Assembly: GCF_013408335.1 (NCBI RefSeq)
Contig: NZ_JACBZR010000001.1
Location: 1,054,001 to 1,118,000 of the forward strand
Reading direction: 5' to 3'
Origin: Nocardioides panzhihuensis
GTDB taxonomy: Bacteria; Actinomycetota; Actinomycetes; Propionibacteriales; Nocardioidaceae
Length of the DNA stretch: 64,000 nt
The translations under genes were made by a program, and so were the position numbers. Shown here piece by piece: positions 36,227-44,093 of the stretch; the first letter of the stretch is position 1; every line of letters starts with the position of its first letter. The notes beneath the pieces are model-generated. The model saw nothing but the letters and a program-made list of their open reading frames with translations. It did no database searches and was not told the origin of the DNA.

Positions 36227-36299
36227 GGGTAACACGTCGTTCGTAGGACTACTCGCCCTATGAGAACGACCGGACAGTCCTACGAACAGCGTGTTACCC
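36227..36299. repeat. 73-bp palindromic REP-like element
   Basis: Arms of 24 bp (36227–36250, beginning GGGTAACACG and ending GTAGGACT, and 36276–36299) pair at 22 of 24 positions around a 25-nt centre. It follows the khpA terminator and precedes rimM. Its size and form suggest a non-autonomous mobile palindrome; the two central arm mismatches (TC versus CT) argue against a fresh insertion. Confidence 0.7.
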
Positions 36300-36362
36300 C
36301 CGAGCGCGGCCGCCCGCACCGAGGAGTTCAGCCCGGCGTACGCCACCCTCTAGGCTCACCTC

Positions 36363-36932
36363 GTGGAGTTGATCGAGGTGCTGGTCGGACGGATCGGCAA
36401 GCCGCATGGGATCCGTGGGTTCGTGACCGTCGAGGTGCGCACCGACGAGCCTGACCGGCGGTTCGCCGAGGGCACGGTGCTGCGGGCACGGCCGCAGAAG
36501 GGATCAGCGTACGCAGCCGAGCAGCTGACCGTCGAGGGTGCCCGCTGGCACGGCCAGGTGCTCCAGGTCGCCTTCGAGGAGATCACCGACCGCAACGAGG
36601 CCGAGGCGGCCCGGGGGACCCTGCTCTTCGCCGACGTCCCGGCCGAGGAGACTCCCGAGGACCCCGACGAGTACTACGACCACCAGCTCATCGGTCTGAC
36701 CGCCTTCGACGAGGAGGGCCGCGAGCTGGGCACGGTGAAGGCGCTGGTCCACGGCGGCGCCCAGGACCTGCTGACGATCCGCACCCCTGACCGCCGCGAC
36801 GCGCTGGTTCCGTTCGTGAAGGCGCTGGTGCCCGTCGTCGACCTCGCCGAGAAGAAGGTCGTCATCGCCGACCGGCCGGGCCTGGTCACGCCGTTCGCCG
36901 AGGACGAGGAGAACGAGGACGGGGCCAAGTGA
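36363..36932 (+). CDS. rimM: Ribosome maturation factor RimM
   Basis: A 189-residue protein from GTG 36363. The N-terminal RimM domain starts [20 protein letters not shown], the diagnostic block. The C-terminal PRC barrel includes [20 protein letters not shown] and [20 protein letters not shown]. It assists maturation of the 16S 3' domain with S19. An acidic tail overlaps trmD by 4 nt (GTGA). Confidence 0.96.
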   Translation: MELIEVLVGRIGKPHGIRGFVTVEVRTDEPDRRFAEGTVLRARPQKGSAYAAEQLTVEGARWHGQVLQVAFEEITDRNEAEAARGTLLFADVPAEETPEDPDEYYDHQLIGLTAFDEEGRELGTVKALVHGGAQDLLTIRTPDRRDALVPFVKALVPVVDLAEKKVVIADRPGLVTPFAEDEENEDGAK

Positions 36933-38101
36933 GGCTCGACTACCTCACCATCTTCCCCGACTATCTCGCGCCGCTCCGGCTGAGCCTGCCAGGCAAGGCG
37001 ATCGAGTCCGGGCTGCTGGACCTGCAGGTCCACGACCTGCGCGAGTGGGCGCACGACAGGCATCGCACCGTCGACGACACCCCCTACGGCGGTGGCGCCG
37101 GGATGGTGATGAAGCCGCAGCCGTTCGGTGAGGCCTTCGACGAGCTGGCGATCGACGGCGCGACCGTCATCGTGACGACCCCCAGCGGCGAGCCGTTCAC
37201 CCAGGCTCTGGCCCGCGAGCTGTCGACCCGCGACCGGCTGGTCTTTCTGCTCGGCCGCTACGAGGGCATCGACCAGCGCGTGCTCGACCACGCGGCCACC
37301 CGCGCCGAGGTCCGCGAGATCTCCCTGGGCGACTACGTGCTCAACGGGGGAGAGGTCGCCGCCATGGCGATCACGGAGGCCGTCGTACGTCTTCTTCCCG
37401 GCTTCATGGGCAATGCCAAGTCGCTCCTCGAGGAGTCCCACGAGGACGGCCTGCTGGAATACCCGGTCTACACCAAGCCCGCTTCCTGGCGTGATCTCGA
37501 GGTCCCGAAGGTCCTGCTGAGCGGTGACCACAAGCGCATCGCGCAGTGGCGCCACGAGCAGGCGGTCGTCCGGACCTCCGTACGCCGCCCCGACCTGCTC
37601 CACGCCTCCCAGGCGACCGGGCTCGGTGAGGGGGAGAAGTGGGAGATCGTGCCCGCCGTACGCGCCGACGTGCCGGAGCTGCACACGCTGCAGCTCGCCT
37701 GCTGGGTGCAGGAGATGCACGACAACCCCGGGGTCCCGATCCCGCCGCTGCACGAGTCGCTGGAGGACACCGTGCGCGCGCTGGAGACCCACGACGTCTA
37801 CGTGGTCCGCTCCGCCGGGCGGCTGGTCGGCTCGGTCCGTGCCCGGCTCATCGGTGATGTCTGGGAGATCGGACGGCTGATGGCCGCCCCGGACATGCAG
37901 GGGCGCGGTCTCGGTCGTCAGTTGCTGGACCACATCCAGGCGGTCGCTCCGGCCGGCACCAGGACCCACCAGCTCTTCACCGGTGCCAAGAGCGAGCGCA
38001 ACCACCGGATCTACAAGAAGGCGGGCTTCCGGCTGCGCCGGGACCTCGAGGCCCCGCCGGGCGCCGTCATCTTGACGAAGACCCATGGATCTCGCCGGTA
38101 G
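36929..38101 (+). CDS. trmD: tRNA (guanine-N1)-methyltransferase TrmD fused to GNAT domain
   Basis: A 390-residue fusion from GTG 36929. Residues 1 to about 233 are TrmD, the SPOUT enzyme making m1G37: [38 protein letters not shown] and the C-terminal [14 protein letters not shown] are complete. From about residue 238 a GNAT acetyltransferase follows ([20 protein letters not shown]; acetyl-CoA loop [34 protein letters not shown]). No stop or start lies between the parts. The target of the acetyltransferase is unknown; a role on tRNA or ribosomal protein is possible. Confidence 0.95.
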   Translation: MRLDYLTIFPDYLAPLRLSLPGKAIESGLLDLQVHDLREWAHDRHRTVDDTPYGGGAGMVMKPQPFGEAFDELAIDGATVIVTTPSGEPFTQALARELSTRDRLVFLLGRYEGIDQRVLDHAATRAEVREISLGDYVLNGGEVAAMAITEAVVRLLPGFMGNAKSLLEESHEDGLLEYPVYTKPASWRDLEVPKVLLSGDHKRIAQWRHEQAVVRTSVRRPDLLHASQATGLGEGEKWEIVPAVRADVPELHTLQLACWVQEMHDNPGVPIPPLHESLEDTVRALETHDVYVVRSAGRLVGSVRARLIGDVWEIGRLMAAPDMQGRGLGRQLLDHIQAVAPAGTRTHQLFTGAKSERNHRIYKKAGFRLRRDLEAPPGAVILTKTHGSRR

Positions 38102-38122
38102 CGGTTCGGCAACCGACAACAC

Positions 38123-38140
38123 TGTTACTTTCCTGTAACA
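38123..38140 (+). promoter_or_regulatory. Candidate GlnR box upstream of amtB
   Basis: TGTTAC-N6-GTAACA is a perfect dyad 115 bp before amtB that fits the GlnR pattern gTnAC-N6-GnAAC; GAAAC (38157–38161) downstream may be a further half-site. GlnR controls amtB in other actinobacteria, which supports the reading. Confidence 0.5.
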
Positions 38141-38254
38141 CCAGGCATCGGTCTCTGAAACGAAGCATCGCGACGATTCCGGGCAATGCGTACGACGAGC
38201 GACGTGGCTCGCGTGACGTCACAGCCCGGTCCCGAGACTTCTATGAGGCACTGA

Positions 38255-39511
38255 ATGTCTGTCGAACTAGCATGGCAACTCCTGTGCGCGGCCCTGGTCA
38301 TCTTCATGACCCCCGGCCTCGCCTTCTTCTATGGCGGTCTGGTGAAGGCCAAGTCCGTCGTCTCGATGATGATGCTGAGCTTCGGCTCGATGGCCGTCGT
38401 CACGATCCTCTACGTCCTCTACGGCGGCACCGGTATCGCCGGCAACGGCACCAGCGGTGGCACCAAGCTCTTCGGTAACCCCTTCGAGGACTTCGGGATG
38501 ACCGACCTGGTCGCGACCGCGGGCAGCGGTGACGCCGGCAACCTCTTCGGCGGACACGCCTTCCTGGTCGCCTTCTGCATCATCACCGTCGCGCTGGTCT
38601 CGGGTGCGGTCGCCGACCGTGCGCGCTTCTGGCCGTGGATGATCTTCGCGGTCTTCTTCTCGACCTTCGTCGTGTTCCCGACCTTCCGCTGGATCTGGGG
38701 CGTCGACGCCGAGGGCAACTTCTACGGCTGGCTCGCCAACAACGTCTACGGCCTCGGGGGCTCCCTCGACTGGGCCGGCGGCACCGTGATCCACCAGTCC
38801 GCCGGTGCCGCGGCGCTCGCGCTCGCCCTCGTGCTCGGTCGACGCAAGGTCGGCTTCTCCAAGGAGGAGACGGTCGCCCACAACGTACCGCTCGTGCTGA
38901 TCGGCGCCGCGATCCTCTGGTTCGGCTGGTTCGGCTTCAACACCGGCGTCTTCGGTGCCGACGAGGGCCAGACCTCGCTGATCTTCCTCAACACCATCGT
39001 CGCCCCGGCCGCCGGTCTGATCGGCTGGATCGTCGTCGAGCAGTTCAAGGACGGCAAGCCGACCGCCGTCGGCGCCGCGTCCGGCATCGTCACCGGTCTG
39101 GTCGCCATCACGCCGGCCTGTGCGTTCGTCAGCCCGGTCTGGGCATTGGTCCTCGGCCTCGTCGCCGGTGCCATCTGCGCCCTGGCCGTGGAGCTCAAGT
39201 TCAAGCTCGGCTTCGACGACACCCTCGACGTCGTCGGCATCCACCTCGTGGCCGGGTTCATCGGCTGCGTGTGGGTCGGCATCTTCGGCATCGAGGCGCT
39301 CACCGGTGGCAGCCTGGTCTTCGGCGGCAGCTTCAAGCTGCTCGGCGCCCAGGTCCTCTCCTCGCTCACCGTGATCGCCTTCTCGTTCGTGGTGGCCTTC
39401 GTCATCGGTATGGCGATCGAGAAGACCATCGGCTTCCGCGCCAAGGAGGAGGACGAGGTCGCCGGTATCGACACCGTTCTCCACGAGCCGGGCTACTCCG
39501 AGCTCGGCTGA
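38255..39511 (+). CDS. amtB: Ammonium transporter Amt
   Basis: A 418-residue, roughly eleven-helix channel for ammonium. It opens in the conserved first helix (LVIFMTPGLAFFYGGLV). The two pore histidines lie in GTVIHQSAGAAALAL and DVVGIHLVAGFIG, and the phenylalanine/tryptophan signatures WFGWFGFN are intact. The Glu-rich tail ends HEPGYSELG. In many actinobacteria amtB precedes glnK–glnD; here it sits between trmD and rplS, about 8 kb after the end of glnD. Confidence 0.96.
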   Translation: MSVELAWQLLCAALVIFMTPGLAFFYGGLVKAKSVVSMMMLSFGSMAVVTILYVLYGGTGIAGNGTSGGTKLFGNPFEDFGMTDLVATAGSGDAGNLFGGHAFLVAFCIITVALVSGAVADRARFWPWMIFAVFFSTFVVFPTFRWIWGVDAEGNFYGWLANNVYGLGGSLDWAGGTVIHQSAGAAALALALVLGRRKVGFSKEETVAHNVPLVLIGAAILWFGWFGFNTGVFGADEGQTSLIFLNTIVAPAAGLIGWIVVEQFKDGKPTAVGAASGIVTGLVAITPACAFVSPVWALVLGLVAGAICALAVELKFKLGFDDTLDVVGIHLVAGFIGCVWVGIFGIEALTGGSLVFGGSFKLLGAQVLSSLTVIAFSFVVAFVIGMAIEKTIGFRAKEEDEVAGIDTVLHEPGYSELG

Positions 39512-39528
39512 TCGATCACCTCGACTCC

Positions 39529-39560
39529 GAGGCCCGTCCTGGTTCGCCGGGGCGGGCCTC
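39529..39560 (+). terminator. Hairpin after amtB
   Basis: GAGGCCCGTCC (39529–39539) pairs with GGGCGGGCCTC (39550–39560), 11 bp with one G·U pair and a 10-nt loop, 17 bp after the stop. It may also serve the convergent fic gene. Confidence 0.78.
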
Positions 39561-39612
39561 GCGGCGTACGGGGGTGTTCCTTCGGCTGCATACCTTGACG
39601 AAGGAGCAGATC

Positions 39613-40824
39613 TCACCGCGGCCCGTACGGCAGCTGCCGGGCCTGATGCTGGATGCGGGCGCTGAGGTCCTCGACCTCACCCAGGACCGCCGGGGCGAGC
39701 CACACGGGGGAGCGGCGGCTGCGCTTCGCGCCGACGAGGACACCGGCCCGCTCCAGAGCCTCGATCGTCTCGGTGGCGTCCTCGAGGCGGAGGCGCTCGG
39801 CGACGAGAGGGGCGTTGAGGATGGGCTCCTCGGTGAGCAGGTCGAGAAGACGGTACGTGGCAGACCCCGGCCGTGGGTCGCCGGCCGCCCCGCCCCAGCC
39901 GCGTCGGATACCGTCCAGCGCTTCGGCCGTCTTCCACGACTCGGTCGTGGCGATGGTCGTCGAGGCGGCGAGCATCGCGATGATCGTGGCCGCGGTGCCG
40001 GCCCGGTAGTCGCCGAGAGCGGCGAAGTAGCGGTCGCGGTGGGCGACGAGCGCCGACGCGATCGGCACGGCCAGGTGGCGGGAGGCGCGACGCCGGCGGA
40101 GGACGGCGTGGATGAGGGCTCGACCGATACGGCCGTTGCCGTCGATGAAGGGGTGGATCGACTCGAACTGCGCGTGCGCGATCGCCGCCTGGGCGATGGG
40201 AGCGAGATCGTCGCGGTTCGCGAAGGCGACCAGGTCCTCGATGTAGTCGACGACCGTCTCCGGCGGGGGCGGCACGTGGAGGGTGTCGCGGGGGGCGTAG
40301 TCGGAGCCTCCGACCCAGTTCTGAACGGTGCGGAACCTGCCCGCCGTGGCCGCCTCGTCGGGGTGACGGCCGAACAGGTCGCCGTGAGCGCGCAAGATCG
40401 CGTCGGAGGTGATCTTGCGGGTGGTGTCGGCCTCCCGGATCAGCCGCTCCATCGCCTGGGTGGCGGAGGCCATCGAGACCGCCGAGGCGTTGGCCCCGAT
40501 CCCCAGCAGCGCCCGTCCGTAGTCGGCCAGACTGGCCTCGACGTGCTCGATCTTGGAGGAGTCGATCGCCTCGGTGCGCAGCTGCAGGTGGTTGAGGCCG
40601 GCCATCGTCCGCCCGTGGACCAGGTCGAGGTGACGCAGCGCGCCCGCGCTGGCGGTCGTCATCGCCGCCACCGGCCGCTCCAGAGCGAGGTCGAGATCGG
40701 CGATGTGGGGCGGCAGCGCCACCGTCACCTCACGAAGCATCCGGTCAGCGCGGGGACCTCGCGGGATCCGTTGCCGATAGGGTCGCGTCACGTAGGTGTG
40801 CGGTGCCCAGTCGGTGTCGGTCAC
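39613..40824 (-). CDS. Fic/DOC family adenylyltransferase-like protein
   Basis: A 403-residue Fic protein. The start is set at GTG 40824–40822 (VTDTDWAPHT) because GGAAGGA lies 8 nt upstream; GTG 40845 would lack a ribosome-binding site. The N-terminal Fic_N helices hold a class II inhibitory-type motif (AIDSSKIEHVEAS, about residue 97) in which the usual Gly/Asn after Glu is His. The active site is HPFIDGNGRIGRAL (about residue 224). A C-terminal winged-helix-like part (LLTEEPILNAPLVAERL) follows. Fic enzymes AMPylate proteins. There is no antitoxin gene beside it; the frame is opposite to the ribosomal genes around it. Confidence 0.9.
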   Translation of the reverse strand: MTDTDWAPHTYVTRPYRQRIPRGPRADRMLREVTVALPPHIADLDLALERPVAAMTTASAGALRHLDLVHGRTMAGLNHLQLRTEAIDSSKIEHVEASLADYGRALLGIGANASAVSMASATQAMERLIREADTTRKITSDAILRAHGDLFGRHPDEAATAGRFRTVQNWVGGSDYAPRDTLHVPPPPETVVDYIEDLVAFANRDDLAPIAQAAIAHAQFESIHPFIDGNGRIGRALIHAVLRRRRASRHLAVPIASALVAHRDRYFAALGDYRAGTAATIIAMLAASTTIATTESWKTAEALDGIRRGWGGAAGDPRPGSATYRLLDLLTEEPILNAPLVAERLRLEDATETIEALERAGVLVGAKRSRRSPVWLAPAVLGEVEDLSARIQHQARQLPYGPR

Positions 40825-40845
40825 GGATGCATCCTTCCATGTCAC

Positions 40846-41192
40846 CGGCGCTGCGTACGTCTCCGTGCTCCACGCGGTCGCACCCTCGCTCGATCGTCTC
40901 CGCGCTTCGCGCGGTTACTCCCTCGCTCGGCGCGAGCGGACGAGCAAGCTCGCCGCTCGACCTCGCTCGGTCGTCTCGATTCTCGGCGGTCCACGGCGCT
41001 GTGGCAGACTTGTGGGCCGGTCCAGTCGGCCGAAAGCACGCTCCGAAGAAGACACCCGGAGGTGTCGCGCCGGGCTCCTGCCACAGGGGGAGCCGTGCGC
41101 CGCCGGCCAGTGCGGCTGGGCCACCTCCAAAGATCGCCCTGACCAGGGCACTGATGACCGCGATCGACCTGTGGCGAGCGTGAGGAGAAAAG
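40846..41192. other. Non-coding region between fic and rplS
   Basis: The 347 bp hold no convincing gene. The first half (40860–40990) is a patchwork of cgctcg/cgagcg palindromes (for example cgcgcttcgcgcg and gctcggcgcgagc), resembling degraded REP sequence. The second half is a likely rplS leader: ACACC/GGTGT (41052–41065) and GGCTCC/GGAGCC (41073–41094) are local hairpins, and GAGGAGAAAAG before 41193 is the ribosome-binding site. No promoter could be assigned with confidence. Confidence 0.5.
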
Positions 41193-41543
41193 ATGAGCAA
41201 CGTACTCGCTGAGGTCGGCAACGCCTCCAAGCGCGACGACCTGCCGGCGTTCCGCGCCGGTGACACCGTCAAGGTCCACGTCAAGGTCGTCGAGGGCAGC
41301 CGGTCCCGCGTCCAGATCTTCCAGGGCGTCGTGATCCGCGTCCACGGGTCCGGCATCGGCCGCACCTTCACCGTCCGCAAGGTCTCCTTCGGTGTGGGCG
41401 TCGAGCGCACCTTCCCGCTGCACTCGCCGATCTTCGAGCAGATCGAGGTCGTCACCCGTGGTGACGTCCGTCGCGCGAAGCTCTACTACCTGCGCAACCT
41501 GCGCGGCAAGAAGGCGAAGATCAAGGAGCGCCGCGAGGCGTGA
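41193..41543 (+). CDS. rplS: 50S ribosomal protein L19
   Basis: A 116-residue L19 at the subunit interface. It carries [41 protein letters not shown] and the C-terminal [20 protein letters not shown], matching the family throughout. The ribosome-binding site is strong (GAGGAGA). It usually follows trmD directly, but here amtB, fic and a repeat-rich spacer intervene. Confidence 0.97.
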   Translation: MSNVLAEVGNASKRDDLPAFRAGDTVKVHVKVVEGSRSRVQIFQGVVIRVHGSGIGRTFTVRKVSFGVGVERTFPLHSPIFEQIEVVTRGDVRRAKLYYLRNLRGKKAKIKERREA

Positions 41544-41617
41544 GTCGGGAGGTCTGAGGTTCCTGAGCATTGCGAGTCGATGAGGCTCGTTGTGGAGGGA
41601 GTCTCTAGACTCACCGC

Positions 41618-42520
41618 GTGACTTCGAACGACCGCGATCCCTCCGTCGGCGTCGGGCCCCAGGCCCGCTGGGACGGGCCCGAGACAGGGGGATCGCGGTC
41701 GTTCTCGTCTTCGCCCCAGGCTCCGCGCCGAGCCTCCGAGCAGCATCGCCTGAGAACCGGTCCGCCCCGCGAGGAGGAGACCAAGCCTCGGCTGTCGGCC
41801 TGGCAGGAGGGCATCGTCCTGGTCGTGCTGGCAGTGCTGGTCGCGATCGTCGTGAAGGCCCTGTTCGTCCAGGCCTTCTACATCCCTTCCGAGTCCATGG
41901 AGCCGGGCCTGCAGGGTGGTCCGTCGGTGGCGACCGACGACCGGGTGCTGGTGGAGAAGCCCTCCTACTGGCTCTCTGGCACACCCCAGCGCGGTGACGT
42001 CGTGGTCTTCTCCGATCCCGGCTCGTGGCTCGGGGCCGAGGAGTCGGGCGGCCCCGAGAACATGCTCGGCAAGGGGCTTGCGGTCATCGGCCTCTATCCC
42101 GAGGGCGGCCATCTGGTGAAGCGCGTGATCGGAGTCCCCGGTGACGTCATCGAGTGCTGTGACAAGCAGGGCCGGCTGATCGTCAACGGCGTCCCGATCG
42201 ACGAGGCGTACGCCCGGCCCTCCCAGACCAAGTGCGGCCGTCCCAACAAGGAGGGCGAGTGCTTCGGGCCGATGCCCGGCACCCGCCACTGGGAGGTCGG
42301 TCCGGTGCCCGCCGGGTCGTTGTTCGTGATGGGTGACAACCGGGCCAACTCCGCCGACTCGACGGTTCACATGTGCACCGCCAACGAGACCGACTGCGCG
42401 ATGGTCCCCTGGGTGCCGGAGGACAACGTGGTCGGCAAGGTCGTCGCGCTGGGCTGGCCGCTGGACCGCGCGAAGTGGATCCACCGGCCCGAGAGCTTCG
42501 AGGACGTGCCGGCACAGTGA
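41618..42520 (+). CDS. lepB: Signal peptidase I
   Basis: A 300-residue S26 peptidase from GTG 41618. A disordered cytoplasmic N-terminus of about 65 residues leads to one membrane helix ([20 protein letters not shown]). The catalytic Ser is in [13 protein letters not shown] and the Lys in [16 protein letters not shown]; box E is [16 protein letters not shown]. It removes Sec signal peptides outside the membrane. The first 30 codons contain a 16-bp perfect inverted repeat. Its stop overlaps rnhB by 4 nt. Confidence 0.95.
   Translation: MTSNDRDPSVGVGPQARWDGPETGGSRSFSSSPQAPRRASEQHRLRTGPPREEETKPRLSAWQEGIVLVVLAVLVAIVVKALFVQAFYIPSESMEPGLQGGPSVATDDRVLVEKPSYWLSGTPQRGDVVVFSDPGSWLGAEESGGPENMLGKGLAVIGLYPEGGHLVKRVIGVPGDVIECCDKQGRLIVNGVPIDEAYARPSQTKCGRPNKEGECFGPMPGTRHWEVGPVPAGSLFVMGDNRANSADSTVHMCTANETDCAMVPWVPEDNVVGKVVALGWPLDRAKWIHRPESFEDVPAQ
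41626..41704. repeat. Inverted repeat within the 5' end of lepB
   Basis: GAACGACCGCGATCCC (41626–41641) and its perfect complement (41689–41704) flank a 47-bp centre with a nested GGGCCC pair. The hairpin begins 8 bp after the GTG start and could affect translation initiation or be an inserted palindrome kept in frame. Confidence 0.65.
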
Positions 42521-43209
42521 GCATTGCACCTACCTTGCGAGTCGAGCGCTCCATGCTTCGCGATGGCATCACCCATCTCGGCGCCGTCGACGAGGTGGGG
42601 CGTGGCGCTCTCTGCGGACCGGTCTCGATCGGGATCGTGGTGATCTCGGCGGCGACACGGACAGCGCCCCAGGGCGTACGCGACTCCAAGCTGCTCACGC
42701 CCGACGCCCGGGAGACGCTCGCGCCGAAGGTGCGCCGCTGGGCCGTCGACTCCGCCGTCGGACATGCCCTGGCCTCCGAGATCGACGAGGTCGGGATCAT
42801 GGCGGCGATGCGGCTGGCGGGGCAGCGAGCGCTGGGTGCCCTGGACGTACGTCCCGATGCGCTGCTCCTCGACGGCAACCACAACTATCTGACCCCACCG
42901 GTGCAGGAGGGGCTCTTCGGTGAGGTCTCCGCGATGGTGGAGGAGGTCGAGGTGCCGCCGGTCACGACGATGATCAAGGCAGACATGAAGTGTGCCGCGG
43001 TCGCCGCCGCCTCGATCCTGGCGAAGACCTCGCGCGACGCGCTGATGGTCGCGCTCCATGAGGAGCACCCGGACTACGCGTGGGCCGACAACAAGGGCTA
43101 CTCCGCGCCCGCCCACATCGCCGCGCTCGAGCGCCTCGGACCCTCGGCGTATCACCGGCGCTCGTGGAGTCTTCCCGGTTCTACACGGGAACTGGCTCTA
43201 GAGTCGTGA
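42517..43209 (+). CDS. rnhB: Ribonuclease HII
   Basis: A 230-residue RNase HII from GTG 42517, overlapping the lepB stop. The active-site acidic residues are in [15 protein letters not shown] (DExG), [10 protein letters not shown] and [20 protein letters not shown]. It removes ribonucleotides from DNA. It is the usual neighbour of lepB in actinobacteria. Confidence 0.95.
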   Translation: MSIAPTLRVERSMLRDGITHLGAVDEVGRGALCGPVSIGIVVISAATRTAPQGVRDSKLLTPDARETLAPKVRRWAVDSAVGHALASEIDEVGIMAAMRLAGQRALGALDVRPDALLLDGNHNYLTPPVQEGLFGEVSAMVEEVEVPPVTTMIKADMKCAAVAAASILAKTSRDALMVALHEEHPDYAWADNKGYSAPAHIAALERLGPSAYHRRSWSLPGSTRELALES

Positions 43210-43290
43210 CATGAGCGAGCGCCAGCGAGCGACCGATGACCTCAGGCCGCTGCGTCCGTATTCTTCGCTGTCCTCCACGGAGGCGGCGGC

Positions 43291-43599
43291 ATGAGCGCGG
43301 AGGATCTCGAGAAGTACGAGACCGAGATGGAGCTGACCCTCTACCGCGAGTATCGCGACGTGGTCGGCATCTTCAAGTACGTCGTCGAGACCGACCGCCG
43401 CTTCTATCTGTGCAACCAGGTCGACGTGCGGGCGCGTACGGACTCGGGGGACGTCTACTTCGAGGTGTCGATGAACGACGTCTGGGTGTGGGACATGTAT
43501 CGGCCGGCCCGGTTCGCAAAGGCGGTCAAGGTGCTCACCTTCAAGGATGTGAACGTGGAGACGCTCAACCCGACCGACATCGACGAGCCGCTGGACTGA
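43291..43599 (+). CDS. DUF2469 family protein
   Basis: A 102-residue conserved protein. It begins MSAEDLEKYETEMELTLYRE, continues IFKYVVETDRRFYLCN and VYFEVSMNDVWVWDMYRPAR, and ends VKVLTFKDVNVETL. This family is nearly universal in actinobacteria, always between rnhB and yraN, but its function is not known to me. GGAGG lies 12 nt before the start. Confidence 0.93.
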   Translation: MSAEDLEKYETEMELTLYREYRDVVGIFKYVVETDRRFYLCNQVDVRARTDSGDVYFEVSMNDVWVWDMYRPARFAKAVKVLTFKDVNVETLNPTDIDEPLD

Positions 43600-43727
43600 T
43601 CTCGGGCCAGTTGCCGTCCACAGGGTGATCTCGATCCTGGGTTATCCCCAAGCGTCCTGGAACCGACTCGGACTGTCGGTGCTCGCGATGAGTGTGGACC
43701 TCGAAGCCGAATGGCAGGAGGTCCATG

Positions 43728-44093
43728 ATGAGTTCAACGGCACCGGCGCGGATCGCGCTGGGAAACTACGGCGAATCGGTCGCCGAGAGGTATCTGGTCG
43801 AGGCCGGCATGACCGTTCTCGACCGCAACTGGCGGTGCGCCGACGGAGAGATCGACCTGGTCCTTCGTGAGGACGACACGCTCGTCGTCTGCGAGGTGAA
43901 GACCCGCAGCCACGACGGGTGCGGGACGCCGCACGAGGCGGTCGACAAGACCAAGCTCGACCGGTTGAAGCGGCTGGGGATGGCCTGGCTGCAGCAGCAC
44001 GACGCGCAAGCGCCCGGGATCCGGATCGATCTGGTCGCGGTGATGCATGCGCCCCGGGGCTCGGCGCTGGTCGAGCACGTCAGGGGCCTGTGA
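43728..44093 (+). CDS. YraN family endonuclease-like protein
   Basis: A 121-residue protein; ATG 43728 is chosen because AGGAGG lies 6 nt upstream, rather than ATG 43725. The restriction-endonuclease-like core is visible: LGNYGESVAERYLV, NWRCADGEIDLVLRED (Glu-Asp) and LVVCEVKTRS (ExK). The family is linked to DNA processing, next to comM and dprA. The start of comM overlaps its stop by one base (TGATG). Confidence 0.9.
   Translation: MSSTAPARIALGNYGESVAERYLVEAGMTVLDRNWRCADGEIDLVLREDDTLVVCEVKTRSHDGCGTPHEAVDKTKLDRLKRLGMAWLQQHDAQAPGIRIDLVAVMHAPRGSALVEHVRGL

Noticed and set aside
38635..41142. A forward frame of 835 codons running through amtB and across the fic region
   Set aside because: It is out of frame with amtB and antisense to fic; both are strongly supported by family motifs.
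43600..43727. TTATCCCCA near the yraN start as a DnaA-box-like signal
   Set aside because: One mismatch and no cluster; chance occurrence is likely.
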